Positions 8,250-16,717 are shown, counted from the first letter of the stretch. The stretch: DNA of 64,000 bases from JAAYDF01 sp964511155 (GCA_964511155.1 CAZEEJ010000004.1:1-64000), one strand, 5' to 3'. Numbers and translations: made by a program. Notes: a model not told the origin generated them from the letters alone.

Positions 8250-9269
8250 TCACAGCAACCCGTCTTTGCGGGCCATGAGCTTCAGCAGGTCGATGACCCG
8301 GCAGGAGTAGCCCATCTCGTTGTCGTACCACGAGATCAGCTTGAAGAAACGGTCGTTGAGCTCGATGCCGGCGGTGGCGTCGTAGATGCTCGACAGCGAG
8401 CAGCCGATGAAATCACTGCTGACCACCGGCTCCTCGGTGTAGCCGAGGTAGCCCTTCATCTTGCCTTCGGCGGCGGCCTTCATGGCGGCGTTGATGTCCT
8501 TCATCGAGGTCGGCTTCTCGGTGCGGATGGTCAGGTCGACCGCGGACACGTCCGCCGTGGGGATACGGAAGGCCATGCCGGTCAGCTTGCCGGCCACCTC
8601 GGGGATGCACAGCGCGACCGCCTTGGCGGCCCCCGTCGACGCCGGAATCGCGTTCTGACTCGCCCCGCGACCGCCGCGGAGGTCCTTCTTGCTCGGGCCG
8701 TCCACCGTCGGCTGGGTGGCGGTCATGGCATGAATGGTGGTCATCAGCCCCTCGGCCACGCCGAAGTTGTCCAGCACCACCTTGACGACCGGGGCCAAGC
8801 AGTTCGTCGTGCAGCTCGCGTTGGAGACGATGGTGTCGGCGGCCGGGTTGAACTTCTCCTCGTTGACGCCCAGAACGAACGTGGGGATGTCCTTGTCCTT
8901 GGCGGGGGCGGAGATCAGGACCCGCTTGGCGCCCGCGGTCAGGTGCTTGGTGGCCCCTTCGCGGTTGGTGAACAGACCGGTGGACTCGACCACGTAATCG
9001 ACGCCCAGGGCCTTCCAGGGCAGCTCGGCCGGATCGCGCATCGACACACACTTGATCTTCTTGCCGTTGACGATGATATGGTCGTCGTCATGGGTGATTT
9101 CCGCCTTGGCCCGGCCATGCGTGCTGTCATACTTGAGCAGGTAGGCCAGGTTGAACGCGGGCACCAGATCATTGACGCCCACAAATTCGATGTCCTTATC
9201 TGCGAGAGCGGCCCGCATCACAAGCCGACCGATACGACCGAAACCGTTGATGCCCACGCGCAGTGCCAT
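8250..9269 (-). CDS. gap: Glyceraldehyde-3-phosphate dehydrogenase, type I
   Basis: 339 residues, normal for the family. It catalyses NAD(P)-dependent oxidative phosphorylation of glyceraldehyde 3-phosphate in glycolysis. The Rossmann start VGINGFGRIGRLVMR, the active-site SNASCTTNCLAP with Cys153, and His180 in LMTTIHAMTATQ are intact, followed by DGPSKKDLRGGRGASQNAIP and the C-terminal WYDNEMGYS. A clear ribosome site (AGGAG) precedes the ATG. Monocistronic as seen; a MITE-like element lies about 160 bp upstream. A single gap copy is visible here. Confidence 0.97.
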   Translation of the reverse strand: MALRVGINGFGRIGRLVMRAALADKDIEFVGVNDLVPAFNLAYLLKYDSTHGRAKAEITHDDDHIIVNGKKIKCVSMRDPAELPWKALGVDYVVESTGLFTNREGATKHLTAGAKRVLISAPAKDKDIPTFVLGVNEEKFNPAADTIVSNASCTTNCLAPVVKVVLDNFGVAEGLMTTIHAMTATQPTVDGPSKKDLRGGRGASQNAIPASTGAAKAVALCIPEVAGKLTGMAFRIPTADVSAVDLTIRTEKPTSMKDINAAMKAAAEGKMKGYLGYTEEPVVSSDFIGCSLSSIYDATAGIELNDRFFKLISWYDNEMGYSCRVIDLLKLMARKDGLL

Positions 9270-9421
9270 TGCGTCTTCTCCTGCTTGACAGACAACCTGA
9301 ATACGGAACTCACCTCACCCACAGCCGGGCGACCGGAAGGATTCAGCCGGGGCGCCGGGGGTTGAACAACCTGCAGGATAAGGCCTCGTGGCGGAGCGGT
9401 CAAGGCCGTCTTAACCCCCGA

Positions 9422-9580
9422 GTCGCCAACGGGTCCGTGACAGAATCGGCGGGGTGCCGATTCCCTGAGGACCGAGTCAACTTGTTGATGGACGTGCCCA
9501 CGCGTAGGTGACGAACAGCAACAAGTTGCCTTGGTCCTGGCAACGGCCCCCGCCGATTCTGTCACAGACCCGTCGCCAAC
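9422..9580. mobile_element. MITE-like element with 9-bp target-site duplication
   Basis: The element proper is 9431-9571 (141 bp). The termini 9431-9454 and 9548-9571 are 24-bp inverted repeats with one mismatch (GGGTCCGTGACAGAATCGG outermost on the left). The flanks GTCGCCAAC at 9422-9430 and 9572-9580 are identical, as expected of a 9-bp target duplication. No coding capacity is seen. Inner halves carry a second inverted motif (CCGAGTCAACTTGTT / AACAAGTTGCCTTGG). Inserted between gap and the slipin gene. Confidence 0.9.
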
Positions 9581-9594
9581 CGAGGCCGCTGCGA

Positions 9595-10569
9595 TCATCG
9601 GTCGTCAGCGGCGGGCGCCGCGCGGGAATTCTCCGCGTTCGCCAAGGCCGTTAGACCGCCCAAGGCTCCCAGGTTCATACTGTCTACGGCCGTGCTGGGA
9701 ACCACGATGATCGCCCCCTTCTTCTTGAGGCCCTCGTACAGCATGTTCATCGCCCGCAGGTGGACGGCCACGGGGTTGTTCTGGTAGGGCCCGGCAGCCT
9801 CGACGAACTTGGCGGCGATCTCCGTCTCGGCCGTGCCGAGGATGATCCGCGCCTGCCGTTCCCGCTCGGCCTGGGCCTGCTTGCTCATGGCATCCTCCAG
9901 TGCCGTCGGGATGGTGATGTCTCGGATCTCGACCGACTGCACGGTGATACCCCAACCATTCGTCTTGGCGTCCAGGGCCTCCTGGAGCGCCTTCCCCAGA
10001 CGATCGCGTTCAGTCAGCATCTCCGCCAGCGTATGCCGACCGATCGAGTCGCGAAGGGCGGTCTGGGCCGAAAGGGCAATGGCCCGGTAGTAGCTCTCCA
10101 CCTCCAGCACCGCCTTGCGAGCATCCCAAACCAGCCAGAAACAAATCGCGTTGACGTCGACCGGCACGGTATCCCGCGTGAGCGTGCGCTCAGCATCGAA
10201 ATCGGTTGCACGCACGCGCATGTCAACGTAACGGGCGATGCGGTCGATGATGGGCACGAGCCAGAAGACCCCCGGACCGGCCAGACGACTGAACCGCCCC
10301 AGCCGCAGGACCACCGCCCGGTCCCACTGCAGGGTGATCCGCAGAGAGAGCAGAGCGCCGGCCGCTACCAGCAGGGCCGACAGGCTGACCAGCCACGGAT
10401 GGGCCACGCGAATGATGGGCTGCTGGGCATCCCCGATGGACGGGTAAGGCAGCAGGGCCACCACGACGGCCATCGCGGCGATGACGGCGTTCACCACGAA
10501 GGTTGCCGCCCGCTGCTTCTGCCGCTGTAAATGCTCGTTCTCCAGCTTCATCTCGGGGTTTTGTGCCAT
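9595..10569 (-). CDS. Slipin/stomatin-like SPFH-domain membrane protein
   Basis: 324 residues. Two hydrophobic segments near the N-terminus (about residues 21-41 and 59-76) form a hairpin or anchor, followed by an SPFH/band-7 domain (VVLRLGRFSRLAGPGVFWLV; MRVRATDFDAERTLTRDTVP; NAICFWLVWDARKAVLEVES), then a helical region (QAQAERERQARIILGTAETE) typical of slipins. Such proteins organise membrane microdomains and often work with NfeD-like partners, none of which is seen here. It follows the GntR gene by 6 bp with a GGGAGGAG site, so it is probably the target of that repressor. Confidence 0.9.
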   Translation of the reverse strand: MAQNPEMKLENEHLQRQKQRAATFVVNAVIAAMAVVVALLPYPSIGDAQQPIIRVAHPWLVSLSALLVAAGALLSLRITLQWDRAVVLRLGRFSRLAGPGVFWLVPIIDRIARYVDMRVRATDFDAERTLTRDTVPVDVNAICFWLVWDARKAVLEVESYYRAIALSAQTALRDSIGRHTLAEMLTERDRLGKALQEALDAKTNGWGITVQSVEIRDITIPTALEDAMSKQAQAERERQARIILGTAETEIAAKFVEAAGPYQNNPVAVHLRAMNMLYEGLKKKGAIIVVPSTAVDSMNLGALGGLTALANAENSRAAPAADDR

Positions 10570-10575
10570 GATGTG

Positions 10576-10956
10576 TCAGCTCCTCCCGATGAGCGCCCGG
10601 ATTGCGGTGAGCACTTCCCGGGCTTGGAACCCGTGGCTTCCTGCTTCGGCAAGAAACCCCCGACAGAGTGTTTCAAGCATGGCCTGCCGTTGGGCTTCGT
10701 CCAGCGCCGCCTTGGGATGGGCGGCAACAAAAGTGCCGGTGCCCTGCTCCGTTCGGATCACTCCTTCTCGTTCCAGTTCGGTATAAGCCTTGATCACCGT
10801 GTTCGGGTTGACGGACAGGTCCACGGCCAGGGCTCGGACGGTGGGAAGCTGGTCTCCGGGTCTGAGCCGCGCGCAGGCAATGGCGAACCGCACCTGGTCC
10901 TGGATCTGGCGGTAGATGGGCACGCCGCTACGGTCGCTGAGGCTGAATTCGATCAT
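10576..10956 (-). CDS. GntR-family transcriptional regulator, YtrA-like
   Basis: 126 residues: N-terminal winged helix (PIYRQIQDQVRFAIACARLR; LPTVRALAVDLSVNPNTVIK; GVIRTEQGTGTFVA) and only a short C-terminal helical tail, the size and layout of the YtrA subfamily, which usually represses linked membrane or ABC genes. First gene of a two-gene operon with the slipin. The stretch just upstream of its ATG carries overlapping palindromes, consistent with autoregulation. The unlinked rightward ABC ATPase gene about 1.4 kb away could also be a target, but that is speculative. Confidence 0.92.
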   Translation of the reverse strand: MIEFSLSDRSGVPIYRQIQDQVRFAIACARLRPGDQLPTVRALAVDLSVNPNTVIKAYTELEREGVIRTEQGTGTFVAAHPKAALDEAQRQAMLETLCRGFLAEAGSHGFQAREVLTAIRALIGRS

Positions 10957-10960
10957 TGCA

Positions 10961-10990
10961 CTAGCTCACTATATCACTAGTGTACTACAT
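10961..10990 (-). promoter_or_regulatory. Probable operator/promoter of gntR-slipin operon
   Basis: An AT-richer island in a GC-rich background directly upstream of the GntR start. It contains CACTAGTG (10975-10982, perfect palindrome) and AGTGTACT (near palindrome) plus a TATAGT-like -10 on the minus strand. Overlapping short palindromes fit YtrA-type autoregulation; no experimental consensus can be claimed. Confidence 0.45.
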
Positions 10991-11050
10991 CATTAGACCG
11001 CCGTCAAGTCCTTTGGCGGAGTCTCGCCCGCACCGGGTCCCTGACAACAT

Positions 11051-11107
11051 GGGCGGGCGACCCATCCATCGCAGCGCGATGGGTGGGCTCACGATGATGC
11101 GTGTGCG
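11051..11107. repeat. Repeat family A, copy 2 (half element, inverted)
   Basis: GGGCGGGCGACCCATCCATC ... GGGTGGGCTCACGATGATGC is the reverse complement of the right half of copy 1 (4976-5030), with a few mismatches. Only one half is present. It lies in the 484-bp gene-free stretch 10957-11440. Confidence 0.8.
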
Positions 11108-11129
11108 GGTAGATCTCCTGGCGAAGGCT

Positions 11130-11250
11130 GGGTGGCCCAAGTCCTTTGGACTTGAGGGAGCGATTGCCGGACGTGCTGCGCAACCGGTGCGTGTGCAGGG
11201 TCGGCGTGCCCTTGAATCGCTCCCCCAGGTTCAAAGAACGTGGGCCACCC
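11130..11250. repeat. 121-bp inverted-repeat element
   Basis: The ends GGGTGGCCCAAG and the right-end sequence ending CGTGGGCCACCC are complementary. Further in, TTGAGGGAGCGATT pairs imperfectly with AATCGCTCCCCCA. Adjacent to the half copy of family A and sharing its GGGTGGCC terminus, so possibly a related subfamily. No target duplication seen. Confidence 0.75.
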
Positions 11251-11440
11251 CGTCGATTCGGCCGCGGCTCCCAGTGCGCGCCACGCCGTACCGCATGATT
11301 GTCCCTCATCCGAGACGGCGGTAGAATCAAACGGCAGAAGGCTCGTGCCGTCCTGCCTGAGGTTCGCCCGCCCTGAAAGCCGTCAGTCATGGGGCCATCC
11401 GCGGGCGCGACCAGCGTGCTTGTGGGAGCTTTGAGGCACC

Positions 11441-12304
11441 ATGTACCGTCTGCTGACCGTAGCCGTGGTACTGCTCTGGCTGGGGGCCATGACGGCCCTC
11501 TTCGTGCGCGACGTCTGGCCGAGCTGGAGTGCCCAGGATGCCCCGCCGATGCTGGCGGACAGCCTGGCGGACCTGCTGCACCGCCAGGAGCAATACGGGC
11601 TGTTCAAGGTGAACCAGGCGGGCGAGCCGGCCGTGCGTGTCGGGACCGCTTGGGCCAGCATTCAGCCGGCCGGCCAAGGCAGCGCCATCCGCGGCACGGT
11701 CATGGTGAACGGACTGCCCCTGATCCCCCCCGTCCGCATCGAGACCGAGACCGTCTTCGACAACGACGGCGGGCTCGACAGCTTCTGGCTGCGCGTCCTG
11801 GGCATTCCCAGGACCCGGGTCTTCGTCCGGGGCGAGCGGCACGGGATCTATTTCCCCTGCGAAATCCACCTCGGACCGATTCATCGCCAGACCAACCTCG
11901 AAATGTCCGCCAGTCGGCTCATCGGCGACTCCCTGCGACCCTTCAGCGTGCTGCCCACCCTGCACGTCGGCCAGAGCTGGCGGATGCAACTGCTTGATCC
12001 CCTGTCCGCGGCCCTGACGCGGCGGGTACAGTTCAGGTCCCTGGTCGCCCACGTGACCGGCATGGAAACCATCGAGCATCGCGGCGAGACGGTGGAATGC
12101 TTTGTGGTCGAGACCTCGCCCCAGCAGGTCAAGGCCTGGGTCGACCGGCAAGGCCGCGTCCTTCTCCAGGAAGCCGAGATGCCCGGCCTCGGCAGGCTCC
12201 TGGTGCGACACGAGCCGTATGACGAGGAACTCCGCACCCGGGCTCGCCTGGCCGTCCAGGACCAGTCCGAACACCCCGATGACCCCGACTACGGCTGGAG
12301 ATAG
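11441..12304 (+). CDS. Membrane-anchored hypothetical protein
   Basis: 287 residues. An N-terminal hydrophobic segment (LLTVAVVLLWLGAMTALFV) predicts a signal anchor, followed by a beta-rich exported domain with no cysteine pair or catalytic motif I recognise (RVFVRGERHGIYFPCEIHLG; VECFVVETSPQQVKAWVDRQ). It ends 5 bp before the ABC ATPase gene, so the two are co-transcribed, and it may be an accessory subunit of that transporter. Family not recognised. Confidence 0.75.
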   Translation: MYRLLTVAVVLLWLGAMTALFVRDVWPSWSAQDAPPMLADSLADLLHRQEQYGLFKVNQAGEPAVRVGTAWASIQPAGQGSAIRGTVMVNGLPLIPPVRIETETVFDNDGGLDSFWLRVLGIPRTRVFVRGERHGIYFPCEIHLGPIHRQTNLEMSASRLIGDSLRPFSVLPTLHVGQSWRMQLLDPLSAALTRRVQFRSLVAHVTGMETIEHRGETVECFVVETSPQQVKAWVDRQGRVLLQEAEMPGLGRLLVRHEPYDEELRTRARLAVQDQSEHPDDPDYGWR

Positions 12305-12309
12305 CCCCC

Positions 12310-13119
12310 ATGGCCCAGGCCATCGAACTGCACGAAGTCACCAAACGCTACGGGCACTTCACCGCCGTGGACCGGCTCAGCCTCGACGTCCACCAGGGCG
12401 AGTTGCTCGCCCTGCTCGGCCCCAACGGTGCGGGCAAAACCACGACCATCAAGCTGATCGCCGGGCTGCTGCTGCCCACCGCCGGTACCGTGACGGTCTG
12501 CGGCCAGCCCATGGGCCGCGACGGGCGACTGGCCAAGGCCCAACTCGCCTACGTTCCCGACCAGCCGTTTTTGTACGACAAGCTCACCGGCCGCGAGTTC
12601 CTCGATTTCGTGACGCAGATGTACGCCCTGCCGTCCGCCGTCGCACGCCAGCGGTCCGCGGCCCTCATCGAACGGTTGGAGATGGGCAGTTTCCTCGACC
12701 AGTTGACCGAGAGCTACTCGCACGGCATGAAACAGCGCACCGTCCTGGCCGCGTCCCTCCTGCACGATCCGCAGGTGCTGATTATTGACGAGCCCATGGT
12801 CGGTCTGGACCCCAAGACCGTGCGTACGGTCAAGGACCTCATGCGCGAGATGACCCGCGACGGCCGGACGGTCTTCATGAACACGCATACCCTCGAAGTC
12901 GCCGAGGCCCTCGCCGACCGCATCGGCATCATCAATCGCGGCCGCTTGGTCGCCCTCGGCTCGCTGGCCGACCTCCGCCGCCAGGCCGCCGCCAACAGCT
13001 CCCTCGAGGACATCTTCCTCACGCTGACCACCGAAGAACCGGGTGACGACTCGCCCTCCGCCAATCCGAGGTCGAGCCATGACCCAGGCCGCCCCAGTCA
13101 TGGACCGCTTGGAGCATAA
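12310..13119 (+). CDS. ABC transporter ATP-binding protein (ABC-2 type)
   Basis: 269 residues: Walker A GPNGAGKTT (about 36-44), signature-like YSHGMKQRTVLAASLL, Walker B VLIIDEPMVGLDP and a switch His in MNTHTLEVAEAL. The DEPMVGLDPKT and EALADRIGIINRGRLVALG segments are typical of ABC-2 exporters. The C-terminus after about residue 245 is unrelated and disordered. No permease follows; the next gene is on the other strand. The permease may be encoded elsewhere, or the 287-residue neighbour could be an unusual partner. Confidence 0.93.
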   Translation: MAQAIELHEVTKRYGHFTAVDRLSLDVHQGELLALLGPNGAGKTTTIKLIAGLLLPTAGTVTVCGQPMGRDGRLAKAQLAYVPDQPFLYDKLTGREFLDFVTQMYALPSAVARQRSAALIERLEMGSFLDQLTESYSHGMKQRTVLAASLLHDPQVLIIDEPMVGLDPKTVRTVKDLMREMTRDGRTVFMNTHTLEVAEALADRIGIINRGRLVALGSLADLRRQAAANSSLEDIFLTLTTEEPGDDSPSANPRSSHDPGRPSHGPLGA

Positions 13120-13178
13120 TCCGCGCCGCGCCAGTCATGCCGCCCTGCCATTGGCCCCCATTTCGCCGTTATGATGGG

Positions 13179-13847
13179 TTACAGAAGCTGAAGGAGTTGC
13201 TCCGGCCGGTCGATGAGGTACTGCACGCCGGCGTCGGTGAGATTCTGCCGATCACGGAAGCCCCAGGTCACGCCGACGGTCATCAGACCGGCCTGGCGAC
13301 CGGTCAACACGTCGATGCTCGAATCGCCGACCATCACCACCTCGGGCGGACGGAGGCGCATCTGCGAGAGAATCGGCCACACGGTGCGCGGGTCCGGCTT
13401 TCGCAGACCGTCCGGGCGCGAGCCCTCGATAGCCACCCACGGGTAACGTCCGAACAGCGCCCCGACCAGCGGCTCCGTGTGCTCGTGCGGCTTGTTGGTC
13501 AGCACGGCCAGTTGAATGCGCTGCCCGGTCAGGGCATCCAGCAGCCCGGGGATGCCCGGGTACGGGCGGGTTTTGTCCAGCCGATGTTGGCGGTAGTGCG
13601 CGGTGACGGCCGCCACGACCTGGGCCACGGCGTCGGCGTCAAGCTGTTCGGCGACGGCCGCGTCCCCGTCGCACATCGCCCGGCGGCACAGGATGGGCAG
13701 TCCCTCCCCGATCCAGGCCCGGATCTGCATGGCGGTGCGGGCCGGGTAACCGCCCCCCTGCAAAGCCGCGTTGACCGCATCGGCGAGGTCGGCGAGGGTA
13801 TCCGCAAGGGTGCCGTCAAGGTCGAAGATAACGCCCTTGATTCTCAT
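13179..13847 (-). CDS. HAD-superfamily phosphatase, phosphoglycolate phosphatase-like
   Basis: 222 residues with all HAD motifs: I DLDGTLADTL near the N-terminus, II LAVLTNKP, III Lys in LRKPDP, IV MVGDSSIDVLTGRQAG. The alpha-helical cap (residues about 15-85) is subclass C1, as in Gph/PgmB. It probably hydrolyses 2-phosphoglycolate or a similar small phosphoester; the substrate is not certain. Its ATG overlaps the TGA of the L,D-transpeptidase gene (ATGA), so it is translated as the second gene of that operon. Confidence 0.9.
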   Translation of the reverse strand: MRIKGVIFDLDGTLADTLADLADAVNAALQGGGYPARTAMQIRAWIGEGLPILCRRAMCDGDAAVAEQLDADAVAQVVAAVTAHYRQHRLDKTRPYPGIPGLLDALTGQRIQLAVLTNKPHEHTEPLVGALFGRYPWVAIEGSRPDGLRKPDPRTVWPILSQMRLRPPEVVMVGDSSIDVLTGRQAGLMTVGVTWGFRDRQNLTDAGVQYLIDRPEQLLQLL

Positions 13848-14893
13848 CGGCCGGCCAGTCCGCCGCCCGTGTGATCGACGAAACGCACCGGGGTGCCCAC
13901 CCGCACCATCCGGCCGAGGCGCAGGGCGTCCCAGTTGGTCAGCCGAAAGCATCCGTGAGACCCGGTCTTGCCGATCAACTCCGGGTTGGGCGTGCCGTGG
14001 ATGCCATACCCCGGAAGGCTCAGACCGATCCAGAACCGGCCCACCGGGTTGCGCGGACCGGGCGGGATCTCCAGTCGGCTGGAGACCTTTTCCTTGACCT
14101 CCGGCCACATGCGCGGATCGAAGGTGTAGTTGGGATTCTCCGCCACCACGACGACCTCGGCGTTCTGCCGGGGCAGCTTGGCCTTGGAGGCGGCAATCGA
14201 GCAGTGGAACAGAGCGATGAGCTGGCGGTCGGAGCCCACGGCCCGGATCACTTTCTCGGCGAGGTTGACTTCGAGATGCGCCGCTTGCGGCCAGGAGGCG
14301 CGCTCGGTCACGTTCGGGACAACGACCTTGTCGCCGGCCCGAAGCTGGTTGATCGACTTGCCGGGGTTCAGCGTGCTCAGCAGGTGGCGGGCACAATGGA
14401 ACTTCTCGGCCAGCACCCAGTCGAGGGATTCATGCCCCAGCCGGCTGAGCTTGCTCTTGGCCACCCAGCTCTGCGGCACCGGCCCGACCTCGGCCAAGTC
14501 GGCCGCCTCGATCGTGTAGCGACCGAAAATTGTGTCCGGCGATAGCTTGAGTGCCGCCGCCGTGGCCGCGTCCAGTTCACCCGTGACCGGCAGGCCGCGC
14601 ACCCGCTGGAACTCACGCGTGGCCAGGATAGTCTTCGGCCCGATGCGGCCGTCGATGAGCCCCGGCGAGAAACCGATGCCGTCCAGGGCCGCCTGCCAGG
14701 CGACCTGGCGGCGGAGGGCCGCTTCGCCGGCGGGCGCCTGAGCGAATGCCCCCGGGGTGGCCATCACGAGCAGAAGCGTCAGCCCACCCCGCGCGGCCGC
14801 CCAAACGGCTGCACGCCGCCCTCTGCTTCTCACACACGCATTTGGCCCGGTTCCCCGCTGCTCAACGATTCCGGCGATCCGTCGCGGCATCAT
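13844..14893 (-). CDS. L,D-transpeptidase (YkuD domain) with peptidoglycan-binding domain
   Basis: 349 residues. The start at 14893 is set by GGAGG 5 nt upstream; longer frames run into tandem repeats. A hydrophobic segment (LTLLLVMATPGAFAQA) acts as a signal peptide. Residues about 58-118 are a PG_binding_1 domain (DGIGFSPGLIDGRIGPKT), then a LysM-like stretch (INQLRAGDKVVVPN), and a C-terminal YkuD domain with His299 and the SHGCFRL motif (catalytic Cys315). It makes 3-3 peptidoglycan cross-links or attaches proteins to them. Its presence supports a peptidoglycan wall in this organism. Confidence 0.93.
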   Translation of the reverse strand: MMPRRIAGIVEQRGTGPNACVRSRGRRAAVWAAARGGLTLLLVMATPGAFAQAPAGEAALRRQVAWQAALDGIGFSPGLIDGRIGPKTILATREFQRVRGLPVTGELDAATAAALKLSPDTIFGRYTIEAADLAEVGPVPQSWVAKSKLSRLGHESLDWVLAEKFHCARHLLSTLNPGKSINQLRAGDKVVVPNVTERASWPQAAHLEVNLAEKVIRAVGSDRQLIALFHCSIAASKAKLPRQNAEVVVVAENPNYTFDPRMWPEVKEKVSSRLEIPPGPRNPVGRFWIGLSLPGYGIHGTPNPELIGKTGSHGCFRLTNWDALRLGRMVRVGTPVRFVDHTGGGLAGR

Positions 14894-14994
14894 GTCGACC
14901 TCCTGTCCGGCCGGCTCCATCCGTGGCCGTTGACACAAGGACATCTTGCACCCACAACCATGATACCTCCCGCATGACGTAACGCAATACGGAC

Positions 14995-15073
14995 AGTGAG
15001 CGAGGCAGCGAGACAGCGACACAGCAAGGCAGCGACACAGCGAGACAGCGAGGCAGCGAGACAGCGAGGCAAT
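14995..15073. repeat. Degenerate 8-bp tandem repeat (GCGAGACA-type)
   Basis: About nine consecutive 8-mers such as GCGAGGCA, GCGAGACA, GCGACACA and GCAAGGCA. Other 8-mer arrays of the same style (GCGAGTTA/GCGAGTGA) are at 43378-43430, 46227-46346 and partly 29090-29135. The unit varies but its length is constant. Confidence 0.85.
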
Positions 15074-15081
15074 GCGTCCGT

Positions 15082-15105
15082 GTGCCACTGCTCTTTGAGC
15101 AGTGC
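15082..15105. repeat. Hairpin repeat B
   Basis: GTGCCACTGCTCTTTGAGCAGTGC forms a near-perfect stem-loop. One of ten copies in the window. Confidence 0.85.
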
Positions 15106-15125
15106 TTCGGGTGCGTGGCTTGGAC

Positions 15126-15206
15126 CACGAACAAGTTCGCTTGGTCCCGGACACGAACAAGTTCGCTCGGTCCTCGCACGAACAAGTTCGCTCGGTCCTG
15201 GTACCA
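15126..15206. repeat. Three tandem copies of CGAACAAGTTCGCTYGGTCC motif
   Basis: About 25-bp period, roughly at 15128, 15154 and 15178. The motif resembles the inner half-sites of the MITE-like element at 9431-9571 (AACAAGTTGCCTTGGTCCTGG). The gene-free stretch 14894-15330 holds this array, hairpin B and the 8-bp array; nothing else is seen. Confidence 0.75.
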
Positions 15207-15330
15207 CGACCGTTTCGCGATCAAGACCCACGATCGGGCTTGCCGCTTCGCGGCGAACACGTGCGAACACTCCTCGCGCCGAGCACTCGCCGACCTGATT
15301 CACCCAGGATCCAGACACCGTCTGGCCGCG

Positions 15331-16521
15331 TCACCTTCCGTCGCCGGGCAGCGCCGCCACCAGATGGGCGAACCCCACAAGTTGTGACATACTGCTCTCG
15401 CCCGCTTCCACTTGGCGACGGGCATGGACGAGGATGCGGTCGCGGATCGTGGGGTTATAGCGGGCCAGCCGAGCCCACACGAAGGGGGCGTACCGGTACT
15501 TGTTGCGCCGGCCGGCGGCGCTGAGATGATCCGACACGTCGCCATCCTCCAGTAGCACCCGCGTCAGGAAGGTCTTTTCGAGCCGGGCCAGATCCTCGCG
15601 ATCGAATACGATCCCCCGCTCGACGCAGAGCACGATGAAGTCGGCGTTGATCGCGGCGTGTGAGTTGTCTTCGAAGGTCGTGCCGGGGCCGTCCAGCGGA
15701 GGGGCATAGGCCCACACGTACGCCTGGTCTTCCGTAAGCCGCAGTCGATTCTTCAGAAAGGTCGCCAGGGCCCGGGTGCGCTCGCGATAGCCGGCCTCGC
15801 CGGTCAGGTCGCCCAGGTGGACCCAGGTACGGGCCACGGTATTCTGCTGATTGAGCGGCAGATGCTTCTCCAGGTGCAGGCCGAACAGGTAGCCCTCCTC
15901 CCGCCCCGGCCCCTCGCGGTACTGGTCCGCGTGCTCGGCCACGCCTTCCGCGGCAACCGCCAAGAAGCGCTCCGCGTCGGCGGCGTACCGGGTCCGCAGC
16001 CGCTCGTCGCGGCGCACCGTCGAGGCGAACTGGGCCATCGGGGCCACGATCATACCCGTATGTACGGCCCATACATAATGCCTCCCCTGCGTGTACTTGG
16101 TGGAGCCCCAACCCTTGACCACGCGTTCGCGCAGCACGTCGATCCGCTCGTGGCGATCGTCGCGGGCGGCGATGATCGCGTTGCCGAGCCGCATGAACAG
16201 CTCGGCGTAGCGGGCCTCGCGCGTGGCGTCAAGCATCTCGGCCAGGGCGGCCAGCACATAACTGTGACCCCAGGCGATGCCGCCCTGGTCGTTGGTCACC
16301 GGGCCGGCCAGAGCCGCGTCCACCGCCTGCGTGACCTGTCGGTCGAATTGTTCGATCAGCCAGGCGCGAGCGGGGCCGGGCTCAAACCCCGCGGGCCGGG
16401 TGCCTGCCGCCGCTGTCGCCGGGCTCGCCACCCCCTGGGCGGCCGCGGGCATGGACGCCCACAGCACCAGCAAGCCCCACGACCCACCGATCCGAAACCG
16501 GGACCATCCTGAATCCGTCAT
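15331..16521 (-). CDS. Secreted alpha/alpha-barrel-like protein, possibly sugar-active
   Basis: 396 residues with a signal peptide (GLLVLWASMPAAAQG). The body is mostly alpha-helical with repeated aromatic/acidic segments (YVLAALAEMLDATREARYAE; LHLEKHLPLNQQNTVARTWV; TTFEDNSHAAINADFIVLCV), which suggests an alpha/alpha toroid as in GH88-like, lyase-like or epimerase-like enzymes. No decisive catalytic signature was found. Divergently transcribed from the Gfo/Idh gene at 16718, which fits a shared sugar-processing role by context only. Confidence 0.65.
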   Translation of the reverse strand: MTDSGWSRFRIGGSWGLLVLWASMPAAAQGVASPATAAAGTRPAGFEPGPARAWLIEQFDRQVTQAVDAALAGPVTNDQGGIAWGHSYVLAALAEMLDATREARYAELFMRLGNAIIAARDDRHERIDVLRERVVKGWGSTKYTQGRHYVWAVHTGMIVAPMAQFASTVRRDERLRTRYAADAERFLAVAAEGVAEHADQYREGPGREEGYLFGLHLEKHLPLNQQNTVARTWVHLGDLTGEAGYRERTRALATFLKNRLRLTEDQAYVWAYAPPLDGPGTTFEDNSHAAINADFIVLCVERGIVFDREDLARLEKTFLTRVLLEDGDVSDHLSAAGRRNKYRYAPFVWARLARYNPTIRDRILVHARRQVEAGESSMSQLVGFAHLVAALPGDGR

Positions 16522-16717
16522 CGCTCGTCTGCTCCTGCCTGTAACCCTGATCTCGCAAGGTATCCTACCCCAAACCCGTCCCCATCGCCTCGACGGGGTT
16601 TGCGTCCCGCGGGCAGACGGTTACACTGCTGAGAGCCGGACACCGCTCCGGCATGCAGGCAGGACCGCGCGGGTGCGGCCACGAACGCCGCCCGGAATCC
16701 AGAGGAGGATCAGACCC

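Noticed and set aside
13179..14396. Apparent fusion of HAD phosphatase with an upstream reading frame.
   Set aside because: The upstream part is an out-of-frame shadow of the L,D-transpeptidase gene; the HAD start at 13847 overlaps that gene's stop.
14894..15160. N-terminal extension of the L,D-transpeptidase to 15160.
   Set aside because: It translates tandem repeats (RCLAVSL units) and the ATG at 14893 has GGAGG at good spacing.
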